Of a stretch of DNA of 64,000 nt, positions 51,721-60,553 are shown in pieces. The position numbers were made by a program, and so were the translations under genes. Source of the stretch: Muribaculaceae bacterium (GTDB lineage: Bacteria; Bacteroidota; Bacteroidia; Bacteroidales; Muribaculaceae); assembly GCA_022509165.1 (NCBI GenBank), contig JAFLTT010000001.1, positions 186,001 to 250,000 on the forward strand, in the 5' to 3' direction. Numbering within the stretch: the first letter of the stretch is position 1; every line of letters starts with the position of its first letter. Below the pieces are notes generated by a model. That model had not been told where the DNA came from and made no database searches. It worked only from the letters and a program-made list of their open reading frames with translations.

Positions 51721-53967
51721 ATGAAAAAAAGCGAATTTAAAACCGGGAACAAATATAAGATCAGTCAATTTTTTTCAGGAGAAAATGACAAAATCAATAT
51801 TCCGGATCTTCAGCGAGATTATTGTTGGGGAGAAAATGAAAATTTAATTAGAGATTTCCTTGATAATATCATATTATTGTATGGCCCTGATAATACCAAA
51901 TATTCATCACATAAACCCGCAATGGGTCTTATATACGGATATTTTCAAGAGAATTTTGATTCATTCCTACAGTTATGTGACGGCCAACAAAGACTAACAA
52001 CAATTTTCCTAATTTTAGGAATGTTACAAAGAATGAGTGGCAGAAACATTGAAGGAAACAATCTGATGTCAGAATTTGAATACAAAGATGATGATCATGA
52101 ACCTTACTTAAGATATGGTATAAGAGAAAGCAGTCTATATTTTTTATCCGATCTGACTTATTATTATTTTCTTAGTGATACAGGGGAAGGATATGACATT
52201 CAAATTCCAAGCCTTTTTATCAAGAATCAACCCTGGTATCTGCATGAATATTCATCCGATCCTACTATTTCCAATATACTTCGCACTATAGACATTATTA
52301 CAGATGTACTAAAGGAAAAAAATTTTACTTCAGAAGAACTTATTAAATTCTCAGAAGAAATTGGTAATATAGAATTTCTATATTATGACATGGAATCAAG
52401 GGTTAATGGAGAAAAGACTTTTGTTATAATAAATACAACAGGAGAACCATTATCACCCACACAAAACCTCAAACCTTTAATCATGAATGAAGGTACAGAT
52501 TTATTTTCTGAAAGTGAATCTGATGTTGAAAGACGCAAAGAGATATCTCTAAGATGGGAACAGATGGAAACATGGTTCTGGAGAAACAGAAATGAAAATG
52601 AAGAAACTGCAGATCCCGGCTTCAATGCTTTCCTAAATGCCGTTGCAATTTTATTCTCAGCAGATGAAAAAGATGCATTTTCCTTAATTAATAACTTGGA
52701 ATATAAATTCCCTTATAAACAAATTAAATTTGAAGATATCTTTTCAACTTTTAAAAATTTCATTAAAATTATACCAAAATTTAATAATATAAAAGAACTA
52801 AGAAGGGAAGGAGCAGTTCATTCAGCCCGACAGTTATATATCCTTTTGCCTCTCTTAAAATATTTACACAGATTCCCTAAAGCTCCAGATGAAGAATTAG
52901 AAAGAGAATTTCAACTCTTTTTAAACATGAGCCGATATAGAACAATTGATAGAGATGCTCGAACCGGTTATGTTCCGGCTTATAGAATGTTAAATATAGT
53001 AGATAAGGAATCGCAACCCGCTATGGATGTTTTTTCTTTAATCCAAAATGGATTCCGTGAAGACTTGGAATACTCTATAGAGGAAAGGACTAAACTTATA
53101 TTTGTCCAAAATTTAGTAGAAAAAGAAGAAGATATTTCTCATAATAAAGAAAATGAAAGATCTCGTGAAAATATTGAACAGCTGATTTGGCATACTCAGG
53201 CTTTACCACTCTTTAATGGTAAAATAGAGAAGTTGGTAAATTGGTCAAATAATAATTTTAATAAATTTAAAATCACTTCTAAGAAAATAGAAGATCTTAT
53301 AGTGATTCCGGTCAATCAGGAATATAAAAGGGATTTATTACGTCGTTTCCTCTTAATAAACCAACTACCAGAACGAAATACAATCTGGTATTCCTGGTCA
53401 GAGCTGAGAGAACTGACTGAAAATTCTGAGTTTTTAAATTTTATTGAATCCATAGATGTCGATACTTGGTTAGAGAATATCAAAGAAGAATTGCAGAATT
53501 TTAGTGATATCACCAATCCTTTTTATTTGATTATTAAAGATGACAATCTAATTTCTAAAATATATAATCGTCAGTTCATTTTATTTGCTTCATCTTTACT
53601 TGGGATAAGAATGGGGAGAAATAATGATAGATGGATGTGGATATACAAAAATGAGAGTCTTTTAAAAAATAATAATTATAAAAATATATCCTATATAAAT
53701 GCTACTTCAGATGGTAATTTTCTTTTCGCTGATTTAAAAGATTGGAATCTTAGACTCAAACTAAATATAATAGACAGAAAAATAGAGATAACTCCTATTG
53801 ATGCTAATCTCCAGTTAAATCTTTCGGAATTGTTGATTGAAAAAATCAACAACGCCAATCAACAGATTCAGGAACATGAAACAACTGAAGGATTTTTATC
53901 GAATTATAAAAATCTTTTAGACGAATTAGACAATTTATATACTATTCCAGAGAATACAAAAAGTTAA
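51721..53967 (+). CDS. DUF262 protein, partner of the upstream gene
   Basis: Protein of 748 residues. DUF262 motifs are INIPDLQRDYCWGENENLIRDF, LCDGQQRLTTIFLILGML (about 87-104) and FVIINTTGEPLSPTQNLKPL. The long C-terminal half (about 330-748) is mainly helical. I see no HNH, GIY-YIG or PD-(D/E)XK motif in it, so the partner upstream probably supplies the nuclease. I chose the ATG at 51721; an in-frame GTG lies 6 bases earlier. Translation is likely coupled to the first gene. Two unequal DUF262 proteins side by side suggest a hetero-oligomer for sensing plus cutting. Confidence 0.83.
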   Translation: MKKSEFKTGNKYKISQFFSGENDKINIPDLQRDYCWGENENLIRDFLDNIILLYGPDNTKYSSHKPAMGLIYGYFQENFDSFLQLCDGQQRLTTIFLILGMLQRMSGRNIEGNNLMSEFEYKDDDHEPYLRYGIRESSLYFLSDLTYYYFLSDTGEGYDIQIPSLFIKNQPWYLHEYSSDPTISNILRTIDIITDVLKEKNFTSEELIKFSEEIGNIEFLYYDMESRVNGEKTFVIINTTGEPLSPTQNLKPLIMNEGTDLFSESESDVERRKEISLRWEQMETWFWRNRNENEETADPGFNAFLNAVAILFSADEKDAFSLINNLEYKFPYKQIKFEDIFSTFKNFIKIIPKFNNIKELRREGAVHSARQLYILLPLLKYLHRFPKAPDEELEREFQLFLNMSRYRTIDRDARTGYVPAYRMLNIVDKESQPAMDVFSLIQNGFREDLEYSIEERTKLIFVQNLVEKEEDISHNKENERSRENIEQLIWHTQALPLFNGKIEKLVNWSNNNFNKFKITSKKIEDLIVIPVNQEYKRDLLRRFLLINQLPERNTIWYSWSELRELTENSEFLNFIESIDVDTWLENIKEELQNFSDITNPFYLIIKDDNLISKIYNRQFILFASSLLGIRMGRNNDRWMWIYKNESLLKNNNYKNISYINATSDGNFLFADLKDWNLRLKLNIIDRKIEITPIDANLQLNLSELLIEKINNANQQIQEHETTEGFLSNYKNLLDELDNLYTIPENTKS

Positions 53968-54002
53968 ATTTAGAGATAGTATAAAATAAAAATGACAGAA
54001 GG

Positions 54003-54041
54003 AGATATAGAGTCGGATACCCGACTCTATATCTATTTTTA
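54003..54041. terminator. Two-way terminator between DUF262 pair and AAA ATPase gene
   Basis: AGATATAGAGTCGG (54003-54016) pairs perfectly with CCGACTCTATATCT (54021-54034), 14 bp with a 4-nt loop, followed by ATTTTT on the plus strand; on the minus strand TTCTGTCATTTTTATTTTA follows. Confidence 0.85.
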
Positions 54042-55730
54042 GAAACCGACTCTTTGCGTTTTGGATACAATGCGTTCTTTCAGACACATTTCTGAGATTT
54101 TGGTAAGATCTATTGATTCGTCTCCGGAAAGAATCGCATTAACTGTATGTTTACGGGCGATATTTTCTATTTCTCCTCCCGACATATCAAATTTTCCAGC
54201 TAAGATTTGAGCCGATTCTTCTGAAATAGCGGGTAACATTATCTCCCAGATTTTCTTACGGGCTTCGACGGTAGGCTTTTCATAACGCACCTTATAAAGG
54301 AACCTCCTTTCAAATGCTTTGTCAAGATTATTAGTAAGATTTGTAGTGGCGATCATGATCCCTTCCAGACTTTCCATTTCTTGAAGTATGATATTCTGGA
54401 TTGAATTTTCCATCTTATCAACCGCTCTGGCAGCCCCTTCCATTCTTACCCCAAGAACTGCATCGGCTTCATTGAAAAGTAAGATAGGAACTAAATCAGA
54501 ATTCTGACAAATATTGCGGTATCTATCGAATATAGCCTTGATATTTTTTTCGCTTTCTCCCACCCAACAACTCTTTACTTTGTCCACGTCAACTTTCATG
54601 ATATTCCTGCCGGTTTTGCGAGCAATCTGATAGACTGTTTCAGTCTTACCGGTACCCGGCGCACCATAAAACAGACAACAGAAACCTTTTCTCATACCTG
54701 CTTTTTGAAGCCTTTCCTGGACTCCCTGAAATCTTCCTTGTGTCAAAATAGAAGTCAATTCTTCGATGTTTGACTTTTCATTGGAATTATATATCAATTC
54801 TTTGGCGGTTAATGAATCATATTTGATAAGTCCTTTTTGAGATTTCCCTATATTTTTGCTTTGAATTTCAGGAAGCATTGTCTCCTTGGCATGGTCAGTA
54901 AGTTTGAAACTGTCGGTCCTCGCCATACCATCCTCATTGACAAATTCTATGAGTTTGTAATAGAATAACTCTGAGTCACCTTTTCTAAGCTCTCTCTTAC
55001 ACCATGTGGGAATATCGCAGTTGTCATATAAATTATCTATGTCATGAAATCCGATGCAGTTGTCATCATTTTCCACGTATAGATAAGCCATGAAAATGAA
55101 AAGAATACGTTCATCTCCACATAAATCATACTTTCTCAGTTCTTTAGCAAAAGTGGAATCCCTGATGGCTTCAAGCATTTCCTCGGTATGTTCCATTATC
55201 TTATCGTAAGTAATTTCATCATCCTCTTTTTCTTTCATTAATTTAGCAAATTCATCAAAGAATGAGGCTGTATCCGAGATTTCCCCTTTAATCGGAATGA
55301 AAGGAGAATCATTCTTTAATGCTTCTATAACCTCCCAAGGCATACGGTATGATACATTCCTTTGGGATTTTGAAACTTTCAGATACTTTAGTTCCACTAA
55401 AGCATCCACATCTTTTGAAAGACGGAGAATCCGGGTTGTGCTACAACCTATATACTCTGCAATCTCTGAAATTAGAATCCGGCTGCTTTCGCTTTTATCT
55501 ACAAACAGAGCCAGCAATATAGTCTGTTGTTCGGAAATACCCAATTTTTCAGAAGCATATGATATTTGAGGAGCGGCTTTCTTTAAGAAATTGGAGTCAA
55601 GATTTGAATCCTCAGCAAGTTCCACAATTCTCTCAAAAGCTTCCAAAATTGAGGTAGGAGGGGAAACCGTAATTCTGGTTTTGCGTGGTTTAGTTTCCTT
55701 CTTTAAGCGGGAGTTTTTCAATTCTCTCAT
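54039..55730 (-). CDS. AAA+ ATPase with N-terminal winged-helix region
   Basis: Protein of 563 residues. The N-terminal third has a basic tail (KKETKPRKTR) and a winged-helix-like stretch (EIAEYIGCSTTRILRLSKDVDALVELKYL), so it may bind DNA or a partner. The AAA core has Walker A YGAPGTGKTE near 357, Walker B ILLFNEADA near 415, and an arginine finger in AFERRF near 473. The Walker B Asp is Asn (FNEAD), yet the catalytic Glu is kept. Similar proteins occur in many Bacteroidetes with unknown role. Convergent with the DUF262 genes, so not obviously of the same system. Confidence 0.8.
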   Translation of the reverse strand: MRELKNSRLKKETKPRKTRITVSPPTSILEAFERIVELAEDSNLDSNFLKKAAPQISYASEKLGISEQQTILLALFVDKSESSRILISEIAEYIGCSTTRILRLSKDVDALVELKYLKVSKSQRNVSYRMPWEVIEALKNDSPFIPIKGEISDTASFFDEFAKLMKEKEDDEITYDKIMEHTEEMLEAIRDSTFAKELRKYDLCGDERILFIFMAYLYVENDDNCIGFHDIDNLYDNCDIPTWCKRELRKGDSELFYYKLIEFVNEDGMARTDSFKLTDHAKETMLPEIQSKNIGKSQKGLIKYDSLTAKELIYNSNEKSNIEELTSILTQGRFQGVQERLQKAGMRKGFCCLFYGAPGTGKTETVYQIARKTGRNIMKVDVDKVKSCWVGESEKNIKAIFDRYRNICQNSDLVPILLFNEADAVLGVRMEGAARAVDKMENSIQNIILQEMESLEGIMIATTNLTNNLDKAFERRFLYKVRYEKPTVEARKKIWEIMLPAISEESAQILAGKFDMSGGEIENIARKHTVNAILSGDESIDLTKISEMCLKERIVSKTQRVGF

Positions 55731-55756
55731 AGGGATCTCTTTATCTGATTACACCG

Positions 55757-55764
55757 CAAAATTA
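55757..55764 (-). promoter_or_regulatory. -7 box of the AAA ATPase gene
   Basis: Minus strand reads TAATTTTG, 27 bases before the ATG. An inverted repeat TGTATC-N7-GATACA lies just upstream at 55774-55792 and could be an operator. Confidence 0.4.
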
Positions 55765-55862
55765 TAGGCATGGTGTATCATTCTCCGATACAGATATAAA
55801 AAAATTAAGAATGAAATCACGATTATATTATGAGAAGAAACGATCATATTTTTTCATCGTAA

Positions 55863-55894
55863 TTTGCAGATGAAAGATTTTCATCGTAAATTTG
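55863..55894 (+). promoter_or_regulatory. Promoter and operator of the ArsR-permease operon
   Basis: TTTG at 55863-55866, a 20-nt spacer and TAAATTTG at 55887-55894: a near-perfect promoter. Its spacer holds the perfect palindrome GATGAAA-GAT-TTTCATC (55869-55885). The word TTTTCATCGTAA occurs twice, at 55851 and 55878, with a 27-base period. This is a good candidate binding site for the ArsR-type repressor encoded next. Confidence 0.65.
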
Positions 55895-55917
55895 CGATAA
55901 AATTAAACTTAAATAAA

Positions 55918-56310
55918 TTGGACTTAGAAAATAAAGATAAGTTATTGGCAAAACAATTAAAGGCCTTGTCACATCCTATAAGGTTGTCTATACTAAGGAC
56001 ATTAATGGAACAAAGCAAATGTCCTCATGGCAGTCATCCCTGCAGTTGTGGGGTAAGTTGTGAAGGGGAAAATTGTAAGTGTGGATGTAAATGCGGGACT
56101 TTTGTTGAAATGTTTGATTTATCCCAGTCTACTATATCTCAACATATAAAAGAGTTAAAATCTGCAGGACTTATTGAAATTAAATCAAGAAAAGGGGAGT
56201 ACAGGGTTAATCATTCTAAATTAAAGGAGACATTTGAAATGCTACGGAATATTTTCCATCTTCCTTTAGATGATTATTACGAGAAGGATAATTGCAGTTG
56301 TTGCCAGTGA
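55918..56310 (+). CDS. ArsR-family metal-responsive repressor with Cys-rich insert
   Basis: Winged-helix regulator of 130 residues from TTG at 55918. The helix-turn-helix region is QLKALSHPIRLSILRTLME and FDLSQSTISQHIKELKSAGLIEIKS. Between them is an insert with nine Cys (CPHGSHPCSCGVSC and ENCKCGCKCG), and the C-terminus has CSCCQ. These are probable Zn/Cu/Cd-binding sites. I prefer the TTG because a consensus promoter with its spacer palindrome covers the ATG at 55870, so that ATG would not be in the RNA; if another promoter is used, the ATG start adds 16 residues. It represses its operon until metal binds (family knowledge). Confidence 0.82.
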   Translation: MDLENKDKLLAKQLKALSHPIRLSILRTLMEQSKCPHGSHPCSCGVSCEGENCKCGCKCGTFVEMFDLSQSTISQHIKELKSAGLIEIKSRKGEYRVNHSKLKETFEMLRNIFHLPLDDYYEKDNCSCCQ

Positions 56311-56341
56311 TTCTATAAAAAAATAGTTTAAAATTTTCAAT

Positions 56342-57589
56342 ATGGAATATCAACATATTTTTCATTCTTTCTTACACATCCTTAATGAGATGTCTCCCTA
56401 CGTCTTATTAGGTTTTTTAATAGCCGGAATTTTACATGTATTTGTAAATGAGGCTACTTTGACTCGACATCTCTCAGGTAACGGATGGAAATCTGTAGTT
56501 AAGGCAGCCGCAATAGGAATACCACTTCCACTTTGTTCTTGTGGAGTTTTACCCACAGCTGTTTCTTTAAGACGCCAGGGCGCTTCAAAGGCAGCCACAA
56601 CTTCTTTCCTCATAGCCACACCTCAGACCGGAGTTGATTCCATAGCTGCTACCTATTCATTGCTGGGGTTGCCTTTTGCATTGATCAGACCCATCGCTGC
56701 CTTAACCGGGGCTTTATTTGGTGGCTTGGCAGTTGGCAAACTCGATCCTGATCGAAGAGAAGATAAAACCTCTACTAATGTTTCTAAGGAAGAGAGATTA
56801 CAACAATCTTTCGGTAAGAAATTTAAAGATTCTGTGAAGTATGGTTTTTTCGACATGGTAGATTCAATGGGACAATGGTTGGTGATAGGATTAGTAATTG
56901 CAACACTAATCACCATTTTTGTGCCTGACTCCTTCTTTGTGGGATTACGCCAATATCCTTTGATAGCAATGATCGCAGTGGTATTGATTGCTATACCGAT
57001 GTATATATGTGCCACGGGTTCAATCCCTATTGCAATGTCTTTAATGCTTAAAGGCTTATCTCCGGGAGTTGCATTTGTAATGCTTATGGCAGGTCCGGCA
57101 GCTAATTTCGCCTCAATCCTCATATTAGATAAAACTCAAGGCAGGAAGGCTACGGCAATTTATGTCACCTCAGTAGTTATTACAGCCATTGCATTCGGAT
57201 TATTAATAGATTTTCTATTACCCTCTGCATGGTTCACAATCAGTGCTGTTACAGATGGTCACAACGCCCACATGCATATGGGATGGTTTGAAACAGCATG
57301 TTCAGTGACTTTGGTATTATTACTTCTTTTCTCTTTCTTCAAAAAATTTATTTCCGCCATAAAGTTCAAAAATATAACACAAACCGACATGACAAAAACT
57401 TATAAAATTGAGGGAATGAATTGTTCCCATTGCAAAGCTTCAGTAGAAAAGGCTATAACCGGACTTCAAGGAGTTGATACAGTTGAAGTGGATCTATCAA
57501 GTGGACTGGCTAAAGTATCCGGTGATGTAGAAGATACTAAAATTACGGAGGCCGTGAGAATGGCCGGCTTTGATATCTCTGCAGTATGA
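56342..57589 (+). CDS. SO_0444-type Cu/Zn efflux permease with C-terminal HMA domain
   Basis: Membrane protein of 415 residues of the UPF0718/ArsP-like permease family. The family motif PLPLCSCGVLPTAVSLRRQGASK is near residue 60, with SCG probably handling metal. About eight helices follow (to about 342). A separate heavy-metal-associated domain ends the protein, with GMNCSHCK (Cys361 and Cys364). The domain pair matches the SO_0444 family of Cu/Zn exporters. Gene 31 bases after the ArsR regulator, one operon. The metal cannot be set from sequence; Zn, Cu or an organoarsenical are options. Confidence 0.87.
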   Translation: MEYQHIFHSFLHILNEMSPYVLLGFLIAGILHVFVNEATLTRHLSGNGWKSVVKAAAIGIPLPLCSCGVLPTAVSLRRQGASKAATTSFLIATPQTGVDSIAATYSLLGLPFALIRPIAALTGALFGGLAVGKLDPDRREDKTSTNVSKEERLQQSFGKKFKDSVKYGFFDMVDSMGQWLVIGLVIATLITIFVPDSFFVGLRQYPLIAMIAVVLIAIPMYICATGSIPIAMSLMLKGLSPGVAFVMLMAGPAANFASILILDKTQGRKATAIYVTSVVITAIAFGLLIDFLLPSAWFTISAVTDGHNAHMHMGWFETACSVTLVLLLLFSFFKKFISAIKFKNITQTDMTKTYKIEGMNCSHCKASVEKAITGLQGVDTVEVDLSSGLAKVSGDVEDTKITEAVRMAGFDISAV

Positions 57590-58026
57590 AATCAGAGATG
57601 GAAAGGATTTAAACATTAAAATGCAATGATAAAATGGTGAGGATCAATGAGGTCCTCACTATTTTTTTATATATATCATTAAGTTAGTACTAATCCCCAA
57701 TTATAAAACTATGTTTTCACATTTGCTTAAACCTTCAAAAGATGTCTTTCTGATACTATAATTTGAGGGTGTATTTAGCATGGGTAAGGATTGCAAAAAA
57801 GTAATTCTTAATTGGCAAAATTCTATTAAAAAGTTGAAGTGACTTTCATAAAGTCTAATTAAGAAATCAAATGTTAATTTAACAAAAAGACACATTATGG
57901 AACAATACTCCGAACTTTTTTAACAAAACTTCATTGAACTATTTGAAAAAATTGATGTTATAATAACATATTGATACAATAAAATACCAATAATAAAGAA
58001 TTGACAACAAATTAATTTATAAAAAA
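57590..58026. other. 437-base intergenic region before the decarboxylase cluster
   Basis: Holds the permease terminator (57637-57668), then about 360 AT-rich bases. A perfect palindrome ATGTTAT-A-ATAACAT at 57955-57969 is flanked by direct repeats ATTGAT (57951 and 57970) and lies 58 bases before the first decarboxylase ATG. I see no TAnnTTTG box with full match; ATAATTTG near 57757 is the nearest. Confidence 0.55.
57637..57668 (+). terminator. Terminator of the ArsR-permease operon
   Basis: GTGAGGA (57637-57643) pairs with TCCTCAC (57653-57659), followed by TATTTTTTT. Confidence 0.85.
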
Positions 58027-59187
58027 ATGGCACAAGCACTTCATCCCGTTATGCAGAAGTTCGTAGAACTTCTCAACCAAAACAATTGGCGCCCTCTTTT
58101 TGAAGAGGCCCTAAAAAATGCTCAGCAATATAAGATAATCGGTATGGAAGACATCAAGACTGTTGATGACTATATCGATTGGTGCAATGCGCAGTTAAGC
58201 TGGGTACCGGTAGAAAATCGTTACGGTACCGAAGTTTACAAGCATGTATGTAAATTCTATTTCTTACTTGACCAACCCCCTGTAAAGGCACTTCAGAATG
58301 CCGTGGTACCTCACGACAAGATGCAGCCTCTTACTCCGTTGAGCCAATGGATGAAAGACTGGGTTAACGCTCTTGGCGAATGGATGGATAATCCTATGAC
58401 AATTACTCCCGAATCTCTCCAGACATTCGAGAATGCTCCTCGCTACAACATGAATGAGTACATTTGTCCTCGTGGCGGTTGGAAGACATTCAACCAGATG
58501 TTTGCCCGTCGTACAAAACCCGGTTATCGTCCTATAGCAGCAATCGGTGACCCATGTGTGATCACTTCTCCGGCAGATTCTACCTTCGATGGACAATGGG
58601 AAGTAAATTCAAACTCTCATGTTAATATCAAAGGTCTTGACTGGAAGATTGAAGAACTTTTGGAAGGTAGTCCATTTGCTGACGCATTCGGCGGTGGTAT
58701 CTGGACACACTCTTTCCTTAACACTACCGACTATCACCGTCAGCATGCGCCAGTGATGGGTAAGGTGGTTGAAGCAAGAGTAATTCAAGGTACTGTTTAT
58801 CTTCAAGTGATAGCTCAACCTGTTCCGGGTGATACAGAAGGACGTCACGATGTAGTAATGCACCGTACATTCGATGCTCCTGATGATGCAGGCTATGAAT
58901 TCATGCAGACCCGTGGTCTTGTGGTTATCGATAGCCCGATCGGTCTTGTAGCAGTTCTCCCGATGGGTATGGCTCAGGTTTCGTCAATTGTTCTTACAGC
59001 TGAAGAAGGACGCACATTACACAAAGGTGAAGAAATCTCTTACTTCCAGTTTGGTGGCTCAGATATCGTAACTGTATATCAAGAAGCTTCCAATGTAAGC
59101 ATCACAGCTCAACCTGGTGTACACTACAAAGTAGGTACCCGTGTAGCTCAAGCTTACCCTGTGATTCCTAACCTTCGTTGCTGCTAA
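58027..59187 (+). CDS. PsiD-like pyruvoyl decarboxylase, paralog A
   Basis: Protein of 386 residues in the phosphatidylserine-decarboxylase superfamily. An N-terminal helical domain (1-about 150) resembles the PSDC domain of PsiD-like amino acid decarboxylases. The core has SPADS with Asp184, DYHRQH with His237 and His240, and the self-cleavage site FGGSD with Gly344/Ser345. These align with the Asp90, His144/147 and Ser254 residues of E. coli PSD. Cleavage would give chains of 344 and 42 residues, with a pyruvoyl group on Ser345. No membrane helix or signal. Likely substrate is a free amino acid (inferred). It ends with Cys-Cys. A terminator separates it from paralog B. Confidence 0.8.
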   Translation: MAQALHPVMQKFVELLNQNNWRPLFEEALKNAQQYKIIGMEDIKTVDDYIDWCNAQLSWVPVENRYGTEVYKHVCKFYFLLDQPPVKALQNAVVPHDKMQPLTPLSQWMKDWVNALGEWMDNPMTITPESLQTFENAPRYNMNEYICPRGGWKTFNQMFARRTKPGYRPIAAIGDPCVITSPADSTFDGQWEVNSNSHVNIKGLDWKIEELLEGSPFADAFGGGIWTHSFLNTTDYHRQHAPVMGKVVEARVIQGTVYLQVIAQPVPGDTEGRHDVVMHRTFDAPDDAGYEFMQTRGLVVIDSPIGLVAVLPMGMAQVSSIVLTAEEGRTLHKGEEISYFQFGGSDIVTVYQEASNVSITAQPGVHYKVGTRVAQAYPVIPNLRCC

Positions 59188-59217
59188 TTTCTTTAATGAA
59201 ATTTATAAATAAATAAT

Positions 59218-59269
59218 CCAAAACAGGTATCCGGAAGGCAATTTCGGATATCTGCTTTGGAATTTTTTT
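59218..59269 (+). terminator. Terminator between decarboxylase paralogs A and B
   Basis: Composite stem: CCAAA/TTTGG, CAG/CTG and TATCCG/CGGATA (59219-59260), followed by seven T (59263-59269). Paralog A may be a separate transcript, or read-through may be set by this hairpin. Confidence 0.75.
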
Positions 59270-59309
59270 ACCCTCTAACCTCATTTTTAAATTATAAAAC
59301 CAAAGAAAT

Positions 59310-60473
59310 ATGGCTACAAAATACCAACCCATAGTGCAGGAACTCGTAGAGATGATGAAAGAGTATGGCTGGGTAGACAAGTTCAAAGAGGCTATTGCCA
59401 AGACTGCATCTTATAACATCGTAGGAATGGAAGATGTGAAAGATCTTGACAGCTGGCTCAATTGGATCAATATGTTTGTAACGTGGGTCCCAAGAGAGAA
59501 CCGTTGGGGCAACTTATGTTTGGAATATCTTTGCAAATTCTATTTTGTATTCGACCAGAGCCCTGTAAAGGAACTTCAGAATGCAGTCGTGCCTCATAAT
59601 GTAGAGCAGCCTTTGACTCCATTGAGCGCGTGGCTAAAGAGATACATGAATGCACAGGGTGAATTCCTCGACACACCGGAATCTCTCACACCGGAAACCT
59701 TGAAGACTTTCTATGAAGCTCCCGACTACAACATGGGTGAATACATTTGTCCAAGAGGAGGATGGAAAAGTTTCAACGAATTCTTTGCACGTCTTACCAA
59801 ACCGGGGTATCGACCGATTGCAGGCCTTGATGATGACAGAGTCATCGTGGCAGCAGCTGAGGCTCATTTCGACGGTCAGTGGGAAGTAAACAGCGGTACA
59901 AAAGTGAATTGCAAGGGCCTGTATTGGAGTATCGATGAACTTCTTGAAGGAAGTAAATACAAAGATTGCTTCAAGGGAGGACAATGGACACATTCATTCC
60001 TTAACACAAACGACTACCACCGTCAGCATGCTCCGGTGGCCGGTAGAGTAGTAGAGGCTAATGTAATTCAAGGCACCACTTATGTAAACATCACTGCTGA
60101 ACCTGTGCCCGGACAACCCGGAAAAAATCAGATTAAGCATGAGCAGATCACTGCTCCTGACCAGGCCGGTTATGAATTCATGCAGACTCGTGGTTGTATT
60201 ATACTTGACAGTCCGATAGGACTTGTAGCCGTATTGCCAATCGGTATGAGTAATGTTTCAAGTGTGATCATCACTGCTGAAGTGGGTCGTACACTCCATA
60301 AAGGAGAAGAAATTTCTTACTTCCAGTTCGGTGGGTCAGACTATTGCATGGTATTCCAAGAACACGCCAATGTATCATTCACAGCTCAACCCGGTGTGCA
60401 TTACAAAGTAGGTACAAGAATCGCTGTGGCTGAACCGGTGATTGGCTGTCAACGTCCCAAAATTATCTGTTGA
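59310..60473 (+). CDS. PsiD-like decarboxylase, paralog B with Asp-to-Glu change
   Basis: Protein of 387 residues collinear with paralogs A and C and with the same N-terminal helical domain. DYHRQH (His237, His240) and FGGSD (Ser343) are present. The segment VITSPADSTFDG of A and C reads VIVAAAEAHFDG, so the catalytic Asp184 is Glu184 and the Ser-Pro before it is lost. The C-terminus is different as well (ends RPKIIC). It may be slow or unable to self-process, act on a different substrate, or serve as a regulatory subunit. It is the most diverged of the three copies and lies in the middle. Confidence 0.78.
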   Translation: MATKYQPIVQELVEMMKEYGWVDKFKEAIAKTASYNIVGMEDVKDLDSWLNWINMFVTWVPRENRWGNLCLEYLCKFYFVFDQSPVKELQNAVVPHNVEQPLTPLSAWLKRYMNAQGEFLDTPESLTPETLKTFYEAPDYNMGEYICPRGGWKSFNEFFARLTKPGYRPIAGLDDDRVIVAAAEAHFDGQWEVNSGTKVNCKGLYWSIDELLEGSKYKDCFKGGQWTHSFLNTNDYHRQHAPVAGRVVEANVIQGTTYVNITAEPVPGQPGKNQIKHEQITAPDQAGYEFMQTRGCIILDSPIGLVAVLPIGMSNVSSVIITAEVGRTLHKGEEISYFQFGGSDYCMVFQEHANVSFTAQPGVHYKVGTRIAVAEPVIGCQRPKIIC

Positions 60474-60553
60474 CAGTATACATTAATGTAAAAAGTTGGT
60501 TATAATATTCTTAAATATATAACACTATTTATTAACCTTTATCAAAACAAATT

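Noticed and set aside
57701..57895. Minus-strand open frame before the decarboxylase cluster
   Set aside because: 64 codons, no domain, Phe/Leu-rich as expected for reverse AT-rich DNA, no promoter and no neighbour in the same direction.
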